DNA of 64,000 bases from Bimastos eiseni (lineage: Eukaryota > Annelida > Clitellata > Crassiclitellata > Lumbricidae): positions 582,975 through 646,974 of the forward strand of contig OY365808.1 in assembly GCA_959347315.1 (NCBI GenBank), given 5' to 3'. The notes beneath the pieces were generated by a model that was given only the letters and a program-made list of their open reading frames with translations, was not told the origin of the DNA and searched no databases. Below are positions 25,760-37,900 of this stretch, piece after piece (within the stretch, counting starts at the first letter, position 1; every line of letters begins with the position of its first letter). Made by a program: the position numbers and the translations under genes.

Positions 25760-25810
25760 ATTGGTCAAGCGCTTAATGGCCGACTCGCTCTGATTGGTCG
25801 TCGGTTTAAA
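25760..25810 (+). promoter_or_regulatory. Candidate KIF23 cell-cycle promoter: two CCAAT boxes 33 bp apart
   Basis: CTGATTGGTC occurs twice, with ATTGG at 25760 and 25793, a spacing of exactly 33 bp and in the same orientation. TTTAAA, a CHR-like variant, follows at about 25803, and GGGCGG occurs at about 25825. Paired NF-Y sites at about 32-33 bp plus a CHR are the known layout of G2/M gene promoters, the class that includes vertebrate KIF23. The proposed KIF23 start codon lies 130 bp downstream. Confidence 0.55.
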
Positions 25811-25928
25811 CATGGTTAATGGTTGGGCGGCAGTTTTAGTTTAATTTTTAGACTGAAAAAACTACTAAAAATAAAGCTAATTTTTATATTAATTGTTATT
25901 TTAATAATTTACGTTGACCGATACAGCC

Positions 25929-28900
25929 ATGATGAAACCACAGTATGTTAAACATACCACTCATATGATTTTTGAATGAACGGCTTGCACTTATGGTCTA
26001 TATGGATGTTGAGGGGTGCGCCGACGATTCACAGGTTATATTTACGCGTAGTGCTTCTGCGGCCGAAACTTCGTTCTCACAACCCGTGGAAAAATAGCTT
26101 ATATGGTTTTTCGCATATGTTTAAAAAATACACTAATCCTTACCCTAACCGACCCTGACTGCTGAGTTTGACCATGACCCACCCCACGACGTATATTACA
26201 CGATTGGTGTTTTTACTGTGCGCATGCGCTGAAGGCTGCGCATGCGTGAGTGTATTTAATTGTTTCATTTCACGGACTTGGCGGTAGAAGTAATATTCCG
26301 TTTCTATTATGGCTTGCGAAACATTTATCCTTTATTTACTGCTTTATTACACTTAGCTGAAAGAAAGGTTGGCATCTTTTTTCTTTGTGTGGTTACTTTT
26401 CATACTAAGATATTATTGCATTTAATACTTTCACCCTACTGTGACCTCACCCGAACAGATTTGAACTTTCTCAGTGGTTGTGTTAAGGCTTTGGATTTCT
26501 TTATCCAGCTCTCTTTATTAATGTGTCTCAAGTCAAAACTCGAGACTTTTCGATTTCAACAACTTGCTTACCACTAAAACCACAAATTTTGTGCTCTTTA
26601 CGATATATATCGGATTTAGACCTGTTTTAATGAATTGACTTTGACTACGATCTCATCTGAGGCAATCGTCAACTGATGCCTTCTGTGTGTTATTACAACA
26701 GATGGAAGTCTGAGTAATTCAGCTTTGTGCCCTTCATTGATGTTTTTCTGGAGCATGACACTTTTCCTAAATATTATACAATTTGAGAATTAAAGTTTTA
26801 ATTTGTAATTTTCACTGTATGAAGTAAAATAAAAATTCCTGTGATGTCGTAATAAGTTAGTCGGCAGTTTGACCCTCACTCCTCTATAGAGGTCATCGAC
26901 AAGGAGGTCAAAATTAAGACTATGCTAAAACTGCACCAGTTAAGATTTAGTGTAAAGAATTCGCATATTACATTATGCTTTGTCTTGAAATGACAGAAGA
27001 GGAAAGACGCCAAGGAAGACTCCGGGACGGAAGGCTTCTCCAACACAGACAGACCCAGTGGAGGTGACAAAGAACTTTCCTACGTCATTTTTACTCCATC
27101 ATTGATAATGTCGCCCAGCATGTTATGTGCAATTTCTATGATTGTGTAGCAGATCCTTGAAGCCCCAAAGTTGAATTTCCTTTCACTCCCTCAAATTTAT
27201 GTTGTAAGTCAAAATAAAATTGTTTATCTGTTCTCGACTTTAGATGTTGACATCATAAGCTGATGCCAAGAAAATGAAGTAGCTAATGAGCTACATAATC
27301 ATGATTTGCTGCTGTATCTGCTAAAGCTGTACCAATTAATCGGCCGGCCGATTAATTGGGCCAATTATAGAGATATCAACAATATCGGATATCGGCAAGA
27401 TAATGGGAGCCGATATTAAAAATTATTATTTTAATTTTATAATATTTTTGGTCTATAAAAGCAAAATGACGACAGCAACATCACTGGGTCTGTGAAGGAC
27501 GGCATTTCGTTACGTTCCCATATCGTGTCGTCGAGCCAATGGCTTCTTCAGACCAGTGGAAAGACCATCCAGTGTGTTAGTATAGACCGTGGGAAAGTGT
27601 CAACATAGGTCTTGTGCAGAGTGAGTCATAGTGCCTGCTTATGGACCAAGGAATGGCTGGTCAATTCAATAGAGCAATCGATGAATGTACATCGCGGAGG
27701 CATGCCAAATGAATACACGCTGGCTGCCAATCAGATCTCCCCGAAACATTTCAGTTGCCTCAGAGGCCGAGACTAGATGGGTGGCTGTGAATAGGCCAGC
27801 CGTTCCTTGGCCTGTAATTACACTGGGCACAGTTCGAAGGCAGGCGGTGTGTCTAATCTGTATTGGCTGCCTAGGATTAGTCCCAACTACATTTATATGT
27901 CTCCTATGGAGCAAGTGTTTGCTTGTATCACAACAGCAGGCAGTAGCAGTAGGTCCATTTTTTGGAACCGGACATCTTGGGAAACAATGAAGTAATCGGC
28001 AAAATAATCGGGTATCGGCAAATGAATAATCAGCAGTAATCAGTATTGGCATAATCGGCAACAAGTGATATCGGTACAGCTCTAGTATCTGCCTGCACTC
28101 TTAAGACTTTTCTTTTCCTGTTGGTCTTTTTGAACTGAGAGCGTCTCTGATTAGGTTGTACTGTGAGAGATCATACAGAGATCTGTCTATAAAATGCAAT
28201 AATAACAATAATTATTTTTGTTTAATTTCAAATTGACATTCCACAATATGATTAGAAGCATAGTAAGAACGAATGATGACAAGTTATTGCAGGAGTCGAA
28301 TTTAACTGTCGACATTTTGTGGTCAGTACTTATTAATGCAGAGTGGACTGATATGCATGCAATGTTGAAATCCAAGTAAATTTCTGCCCGTATGGGAATT
28401 TTAATGCCGACCTCTGACCTCATTGACTGTATTCTTGACCCTCATTGTCCACTCTTGTGTCTTGGCTATGAATGAATTTGAAACTAAACACAAGTGTTTC
28501 TTCGTTGCACAGGTTTTCTGTCGACTTCGTCCGTTGGAAGATACAAACGATGTGTCGTGTGTTAGGGTCGTCAACGCTAATACGCTTCTTCTGTCGATGC
28601 CAGAGGTAGAGATGATGATGATCATCATCATCAAGATGAATCATTTTCATTCTCAATCTTTGAGTTTATTGCGTTCTTTTGACTTTCTAGCTCTGTTCAA
28701 TCGTCACTTGTGTATGGATTGCAAACGAGAGAGAATGGAATGTAAATGACCATAACTGGAACAAGATTTGCTCTTCTGTGGTGATGTTATCGACATACTG
28801 AAAATTAGATATCACCGTAAAAGAAGCAAGGTTGAAATCTCAACAATGAGAGGATCTGAAAGTCAGGTCAAGCAGCTAAGAAGCAAAGCAATGTAATTGA

Positions 28901-31900
28901 AAAGGCATTAATAATGGTTTGGTTTATTTTAATTGTCTCAGGCTTAGTAAGAACATTACATTAACAACATTTGAGCAATAATTATTTATCTTATTTTAAA
29001 ATAGTATTTTATGAACAATGTCTTGATTAAAGTGTATAGAAATGCAAGTTTTTGTTATTGTGGTCGTTCTGTGACTGATTCTATGAAACGACCACAATAA
29101 CAAAAACTTGCATTTCTATACACTTTAATCAAGACATTGATTGTTGGCCATTTTTATGTATTTGATTAATGAATATAATGTTTCTATTTAGACTTCAATG
29201 GCTGCTCAGACTGCAAGAAATGGAGGCATCTACAAGGAGGTGAGACCTCATTTAAAGTTTACAAAATGGCAGTAAAAACTTGAGCACACTGCTGGGAGAA
29301 TGTGAATCTTAGTATGTCTCGTGACTGAATATTTCTTCAGAGAAAGTAATACAGTATCATTATTTTTAATTGATCCCAGAAAATTTTGGATTGAATTTTG
29401 CATTCATAGTTAGATAAAGGTTCTTTGCATATGAATTTCACAGGTTGTGTATGACAAACTGGGATTCAGAAGGCAGACAGGGAACCAGTATCTGGCATAA
29501 ATAAAATTGCTTATTAACACTCTAGATATGGATGTCAGAAAGGGCCAGTGTCTGGGGTAAATAGGGTTGCCTATTAATAGGTTATATTGTGGATGGTGAT
29601 CTACATTTAAAAATTGACATTATTCTATATAAGGAGCAATGATGCTGTCAAGTTTTTATTAAGGCTTGGTTGGTATTATTTGTATTGATAAATTAAATAG
29701 GAAAAGTCTTGTTTGGTTAGGTTGAGAACACGTTTCAACATGTCTTTGAAGACAGGATGTCACAGAAGGCGCTCTTTGATCGCGTCGCTCTTCCTCTCGT
29801 CACCGATGTTCTCCACGGCAAAAATGGTTAAATCATTTTCTACTGAATAAATCTTATGACGGGTAGTTAAAGTGGCGTTGAAACATTATCTGTTTACAGG
29901 ATTTTACATTTGACCCTTTAACGATCAGCTTGTAGTAAAACGTAAGGTGTAATTAATAACGATGACCATTAAAGGGTTAATGAATGATTTCTAAAGGCAA
30001 TTAGATGCAGTGGTTGATTAATGTGATTGTTCTGATTGTAGCTCTGCTGTTTGCTTATGGTGTGACTAACTCGGGAAAGACCCACACTATGACCGGTTCT
30101 CCTCAAGAACAGGGTATTCTACCTCGTTCTCTTGACGTCATTTTTAACAGCCTCCAGGATCTACAGGCTAAAAAATATGTGAGTGCATCTTCAATCAATC
30201 GATCAATGAAACTGAATATGGCGTCCCTTCAAGATATGTACTCTTACATATGTTGCCGTCATTTCAGTCATTTGCTGCCATCATTTAAGGGTAGTTATAG
30301 TTAATTGCTTTGTATATAATGTTTTATTTATTTGAATTCAAGCTGCTGCCTATGAGTGTTCATCAAATTAAAAAAATTAAGTTTCTATTAGTTAATTTAT
30401 TAAATTTATTTTGCCTGTTGATAGTTTTCAATGTTTGCACTACCCTACTGTTTCAAGACCAATTGTCTTATTTTCCCAAAGTGGCGATAATTAAATCATA
30501 GAGTAGGAAAAAACTGGCAGATGTTTACTGGTACATTCTGAAGTTCATTAGTGACTTGATGTAGAAGATAGTTTCTCATCTTAGCAGAAAGGCAGTAAGG
30601 CTCAAGGAATGGCCAGTAACTAAACAACAACTTTTATATGAGAATACAGAATTCTATAATATAGAAGTCGACTGTCTATGATTTAATCTGGAGCTAATTG
30701 TTGTATAATTTAGAAATGTGAGTTCACAAGGCATTGATGTGAAATAGTCATTAGTAGTTTAGGTTGAGGAGATATTTTGAAGAAGTGCTAGATAAATGTT
30801 CGATTACATTATGTGGGCGCTGGTTCTGTTTGCTGTTGATGCGATGGTTCCATTCTTTTCCAGGTCTTTAAGCCGGACAAGATGAATGGATTCGACGTAC
30901 AGACGGAAGCGGATGCGATGCTTGAGAGGCAGAGGAGGGACATCACTCCGAAGATGATGAATATGGCGCCACCAACGCCTGGAGGGAGGTAGGAACAGAA
31001 CGGAAGATGCTCTTTCGTCTCTCCCCAATATTTTAGATTTTTTTTTCAGAATGCAGAGGATTTGGTTGATGATTATAGTGAATTGATTTCATCACCAAGA
31101 AAGTAATGTAATGAAGCATTTATATAGAGGAATGAATTGCAGTGGATGAATCTTGGTACTCTGGTGGTGAATCCATGTGGTAACGCCAGCCGCAACCTAT
31201 TCAAGGATGCTTTACCATGTCGACTATAAGCATGGGTGATGGTAATAGTAATTGCAAATTTACATAGCGCCACTCGAAGACAGACTTGCCTTTGGCTTTC
31301 CTGGTCTAACTGCAGTGAAAGTGCTATAAATTACATAGTAAATATAATTTATGTTGTATTATTTGTTTAAACATGAAGACTTGTCTTTCTTGAAAGATAA
31401 GGAAGGCTGTTCCAATCATGCAATCTGAAATAGCCATTCTCCTGTTTTAGTCCTAAATGTATAACACAATGGCACCTTGCATGGCTGCTGACAGTTAAAT
31501 TTGACTCCTGTAATAACTTGTCATATTTCATTGATACTGTGCTTGAAATCATATTGCAGTTTGTTTGTTTGAAATTAGACGAAAATTACTATTGTTTATT
31601 AGTTGCTGGTTTGCAAGTCAAACTAAGCCATCTGGGTTTTCATTCCCTGCCAGGATTTGAAAATATTTTACGATTTCTGGTCTACTTGCACGCCATTACA
31701 AAATCAGCTACAGTTTGAGTGAGAGGACTGGCCAACCAACCACCCTCATATGCTGAGGCTAAGAAAAGGAAGTTGCTAATACAACCTCTTGTCTTGCCGT
31801 GCTTCTTTTTATCTCTAGAGACCTTTATGACGGTCAGAAGATGCCTCGCATACGAGATACGACTCGAGTCAATGACATCGATGAAGACAACAGTTACAGC

Positions 31901-34900
31901 GTCTTTGTGTCGTATGTTGAGATCTACAACAATTACATTTATGATCTACTCGAGGAGTTACCGTACGATCCGATTACGGGTTACAAGTAAGTGTCAGGCG
32001 ATGTTTATGCCATAGGATTTTTATTCTGGAATATTCTCTTCTATATAGGTTTGTGGTAATTGGAAATGTGATAAAATGTTGTTAACTGATAAAGACTTAT
32101 ATAGGGTAAGATATAAGTAAGGTAAGATAGATGTTATCTGTGCATTTATGTAGCTACTTTTAGTTAGGTAAGGTAAATAGGTCTGTATTTATGTAGCACC
32201 TTTTATGGTTCTCACATATATTGCATTTGCTTGTTAAGGGAAATGTTGGATGACTTTTAGTCATTACACTAACATGACGGCCAAGCAAGCTTTCCTTCAA
32301 GGTTCTGTATCAATCAATCAACCAATGTGACCACTTAATATAACTCTCCTTCAAGATATCTACATCCAGTCTGACTACAACTTTAAAATATAGATTTCAA
32401 AGAAGAGTGAAATGCAGGCAATTAATTTCTAAGCAGGAGGTGTAGCTCTTGTTGAGATGGTTGGGCTCACCACTGAGAAGGCCTCATTTGCATCATAGTT
32501 GTCGGAGCTAAAGGAACAATTAAAAAAGTACTCTTTCGTTGACCTTATTGAATGGGATTTGAATCCCAGATGCAGGGTTCAGAGACAGACGTTTTCTCAA
32601 TAGAGATTTCATTTCTTAAGACAGCGATTGTCGAATGCACTTTGTAGAGCGCCTACGTCGAAGATCTTACGTGAGGACAGTGGACACAACATGTACGTTA
32701 GCGGAGTTGTTGAAATGGAAGTGAAGTCGACAGAAGAGGCCTATGAAATGTTCTACAAAGGTAACGCACTAATGAGCCATTCGATTGTAGTTAATCTGAT
32801 ATAATCTCTGTAGACTTTTGTCGCATCACATAAAAACGAACTGGGTGGGCTTCAATTGACAATGAGAAATCAGTGGTATACTTTTGTGTATGTGTACAAT
32901 TGGTAGAGATGTTGGCAAATGCTGCCTTTTTATTATAAGTTGCACAAATGATCAACTTTTCCAACAACCATAATCTGGTTGGCTGCTGACTCATAATTTG
33001 CAAGAAGCTTTGGAAAGTCAAAGATGAAAATTTAAATTTTTATTAATTACATTTGTGAAATTTATAGCTTGAAAATCATATATTGAGACACTTAATATTT
33101 GAAATTCAAAGTTTGAAGTTCAAAGTCTAAAATAGAGATTTTGAAATTGAGATGCTCTGCTGTTGAGTTTTTAGGTCAGAAGAGACGAAAGGTGGCTCAC
33201 ACGGCTCTTAACACAGAGTCGAGTCGAAGTCACAGTGTCTTCTCCATCCGAGTCGTCCAGGCTCCTCTCGATCCAATCGGAGAAGAAGTCCTTCAAGTGA
33301 TGATCAATCAATTACTTCTCTTTTTCTATCACTTTTATCTATCTACATAATTACTATTTCCACTATTATTATTGTCAATACTGTGATTCTTATTATTGTT
33401 ATTGTTGTTACTATTATTTTTTTGATTTTTATTTGTCCTGAGGTACTTCATTCCCCTAAGGACTTAGTTGTTAAGCACTACTATTGTACGTCTTGTGCTT
33501 ATCATATATCTTTGCTATCTCTGCTGCTTTGAGTGCGCAGTGTCTCCGCTCTAGTGATCGAGGCCGTCCCATTTGCCAGTACAACTATTAAATAGAATCG
33601 TACCTTCTCAGTGGCTGGCCTGTCGCTCTAAAACGCGCTCCTGTTGGCGTCGTGCTTGTTACTAAGGGACCACTCTGACTCATTTTATACTCGCCTCAAT
33701 GCTGTTATTTTGCCTGTCCATCTTACATGTTCATCTTGTGTGGTCATCTTGGGTGGGGTGTTGTTTCTACCGGATGACTTCGCTTGAGATGAGATCGACG
33801 TGTATTGGTGACAGTTTGTTGTAACTTAGGATAAAGAGAAAGTCTGTGTGAGTCAGTTGGCTCTTGTTGATCTCGCTGGCAGCGAACGAACTTTAAGAAC
33901 AGGAAACGCAGGAGATCGACTCCGAGAAGCTGGTCAGTTCAATCTAATCTCCACTGAATTCTAGTTAAAGCACAGGCTTTCGTGGTCTAGGCTTGTATGT
34001 ATGTATGTACTATGTATTTATGTATGTATGTATGTATGTATGTATGTGGCTATTTGTATAGGGCCTTTGATGCGTGCTGTCCAACATTCCATTGTCCAAG
34101 ACCAATAATTCAGTAGTTGCTTGGAGTGTATCGTAAATAAAATCATTTAAATCCATTGGAGAAGAGAGGCAATCAATCTGTTTATGTTCGAAGGTCATTT
34201 GTTTGTTTGTCAAGGTATTTTGTATATATTTGAGGGTAATTTCTTTACATTTGAAGATAATTAGGTAATTTGTTTGGGTTGCAAGGTAACTTGTATACAT
34301 TTGAAGGTAATTTCTTTACATTTGGAGGTCATTTGTATGCATGCAGAGGTTGTGTAAATATTTGTTTTTTCAAAGGTATTTCTTCGTTTGCATGTGAAGG
34401 TTCTCTGAGTAATAGTAATAGTGAGTATGTTATTCGTTGCTTTCAGGAAGCATTAATCAGTCGCTGATGGTTTTGCGAACGTGCATCGAGACTCTGAGAG
34501 AGAATCAAAAATTCGGAACAAATAAGGTGAGAAGTCTTGGTTTGAATTGATCGAGCAGGGATTTGTTCTGCACATGATCATGTTAAGAGAAAGCCTCATT
34601 GTACTATTAACATTGGTCTTTAATTGACTTTAAATTATTTGGTCAAGACATTGCTATTCATGTAGCAGATAATTGTTGATTGAATCTGTGAAATGATTCA
34701 TGTGAAATTGTGAGCAAAATCATGTGAATATAATATGTGTTTTTGTGAATCTGTGATTTGTGACTATGAGTGATTCATGTGACTTGACAAGCAATTCTTG
34801 TGAGCCTGCAATTGACTCAGTGTTATGAATCAGTGGGTAATAGATGAACTATGTTCCACTTGCCCACACAACTTCAACACAGAATCGTGCCATGCCCTCT

Positions 34901-37900
34901 TAGTGGTTTGTCCCTTGTTCTGGAACAGGCTTGTGTTGCGTTGTGCTTATCCCCCAGGGTCCACTCTGTCTCTTTTTATACTCATCCTAAAGATGCTTTT
35001 CAACTGTGCTGTGGTCACAAATGTAGTGACCTTGAATGTACGCTATGTAAATCTTCATAATGAATGTCTGATATTTCTTCCTGTGATCAGATGGTCCAAT
35101 ACCGAGACTCTCGTCTGACTCATCTCTTCAAGAACTACTTCGATGGAGAGGGAAAAGTGCGAATGATCGTCTGTGTCAACCCAAGCGCAGGCGAATATGA
35201 TGAAACTCTGGTCAGTTGAACCTCGCTATGCATGTGTATGTAGAGCCTTTAGTGTTGTTGTTCATGGCTTATAAATGTCTGCATAGAATACACTACAGAG
35301 AGAGAGAGAAGAGATATACGGACAGAATGGGAGAGATCAACAAGACACAACCAGGGAAAGAAAGACAATCTTGAGTGTTACAGAAAGAGAGAGAGAGAGG
35401 TGAAAGACAAAAGACAGACAGAGAGATAAGAGACAGACAGAGAAAGAGATATCCAGAGAGATAAAAGAGAGGAAGAAATGAAAGAGAGAGACTGACAGAG
35501 TAAATGGGAGAGGGACAAGAGACCGATAGAGAAAGAGTGAGAAAGACAGACAGAGACAGAGTGAGAAAGACAGACAGAGACAGAGTGAGAAAGACAGACA
35601 GAGACAGAGTGAGAAAGACAGACAGAGACAGAGTGAGAAAGACAGACAGAAACAGAGTGATCAAGACAGACAGAGACAGAGTGAGAAAGACAGACAGAGA
35701 CAGAGTGAGAAAGACAGACAGAGAAAGAGTGAGAAAGACAGACAGAGACAGAGTGAGAAAGACAGACAGAGACAGAGTGAGAAAGACAGACAGAGACAGA
35801 GAGAGAAAGACAGACAGAAACAGAGTGAGAAAGACAGACAGAGACAGAGTGAGAAAGACAGACAGAGACAGAGTGAGAAAGACAGACAGAAACAGAGTGA
35901 GAAAGACAGACAGAGACAGAGTGAGAAAGACAGACAGAGACAGAGTGAGAAAGACAGACAGAGAAAGAGTGAGAAAGACAGACAGAGACAGAGTGAGAAA
36001 GACAGACAGAGACAGAGTGAGAAAGACAGACAGAGACAGAGAGAGAAAGACAGACAGAGAAAGAGTGAGAAAGACAGACAGAGACAGAGTGAGAAAGACA
36101 GACAGAGACAGAGTGAGAAAGACAGACAGAAACAGAGTGAGAAAGACAGACAGAGACAGAGTGAGCAAGACAGACAGAGACAGACAGAGAAAGACAGAGT
36201 GAGAAAGACAGACAGAGACAGAGTGAGAAAGACAGACAGAGACAGAGTGAGAAAGACAGACAGAGAAAGAGTGAGAAAGACAGACAGAGACAGAGTGAGA
36301 AAGACAGACAGAGACAGAGTGAGAAAGACAGACAGAGACAGAGAGAGAAAGACAGACAGAAACAGAGTGAGAAAGACAGACAGAGACAGAGTGAGAAAGA
36401 CAGACAGAGACAGAGTGAGAAAGACAGACAGAAACAGAGTGAGAAAGACAGACAGAGACAGAGTGAGAAAGACAGACAGAGACAGAGTGAGAAAGACAGA
36501 CAGAGAAAGAGTGAGAAAGACAGACAGAGACAGAGTGAGAAAGACAGACAGAGACAGAGTGAGAAAGACAGACAGAGACAGAGAGAGAAAGACAGACAGA
36601 GAAAGAGTGAGAAAGACAGACAGAGACAGAGTGAGAAAGACAGACAGAGACAGAGTGAGAAAGACAGACAGAAACAGAGTGAGAAAGACAGACAGAGACA
36701 GAGTGAGCAAGACAGACAGAGACAGACAGAGAAAGACAGAGTGAGAAAGACAGACAGAGACAGAGTGAGCAAGACAGACAGAGAAAGAGTGAGCAAGACA
36801 GACAGAGACAGAGTGAGAAAGACAGACAGAGAAAGAGTGATCAAGACAGACAGAGACAGAGAAAGACTGACAGAGACAGAGTGAGAAAGACAGACAGAGA
36901 CAGAGTGAGCAAGACAGACAGAGAAAGTGTGACCAAGACAGACAGAGAAAGAGTGAGCAAGACAGACAGAGACAGACAGAGAAAGACAGACAGAGAAAGA
37001 GTGAGCAAGACAGACAGAGAAAGACAGACAGAGAAAGAGTGAGCAAGACAGACAGAGAAAGACAGAGAAAGACAGACAGAGACAGAGTGAGAAAGACAGA
37101 CAGAGACAGAGTGAGAAAGACAGACAGAGAAAGAGTGAGAAAGACAGACAGAGTGAGAAAGACAGACAGAGACAGAGTGAGAAAGACAGACAGAGAAAGA
37201 GTGAGAAAGACAGACAGAGAAAGAGTGAGAAAGACAGACAGAGAGAGAGTGAGAAAGACAGACAGAGAAAGAGTGAGAAAGACAGACAGAGACAGAGTGA
37301 GAAAGACAGACAGAGACAGAGTGAGAAAGACAGACAGAGACAGAGTGAGAAAGACAGACAGAGACAGAGTGAGCAAGACAGACAGAGACAGAGTGAGAAA
37401 GACAGACAGAGACAGAGTGAGAAAGACAGACAGAGAAAGAGTGAGAAAGACAGACAGAGACAGAGTGAGCAAGACAGACAGAGACAGACAGAGAAAGACA
37501 GAGTGAGAAAGACAGACAGAGACAGAGTGAGAAAGACAGACAGAGACAGAGTGAGAAAGACAGACAGAGAAAGAGTGAGAAAGACAGACAGAGACAGAGT
37601 GAGAAAGACAGACAGAGACAGAGTGAGAAAGACAGACAGAGACAGAGTGAGAAAGACAGACAGAGACAGAGAGAGAAAGACAGACAGAAACAGAGTGAGA
37701 AAGACAGACAGAGACAGAGTGAGAAAGACAGACAGAGACAGAGTGAGAAAGACAGACAGAGAAAGAGTGAGAAAGACAGACAGAGACAGAGTGAGAAAGA
37801 CAGACAGAGACAGAGTGAGAAAGACAGACAGAGACAGAGAGAGAAAGACAGACAGAGAAAGAGTGAGAAAGACAGACAGAGACAGAGTGAGAAAGACAGA

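Larger units (their letters stand above)
24360..25928. other. Divergent RNF11-KIF23 intergenic region
   Basis: The start codons are 1,569 bp apart. It includes a family S SINE copy (25026-25115), a near-perfect 56-bp palindrome (25566-25621) and paired CCAAT boxes (25760-25797). No coding exon was recognised. Confidence 0.7.

Noticed and set aside
26819..26823. ATGAA|GTAAAA as the KIF23 start exon
   Set aside because: It keeps the frame, but the donor is weaker and the alignment to vertebrate KIF23 is shorter than for 25929-25942; kept as the second choice.
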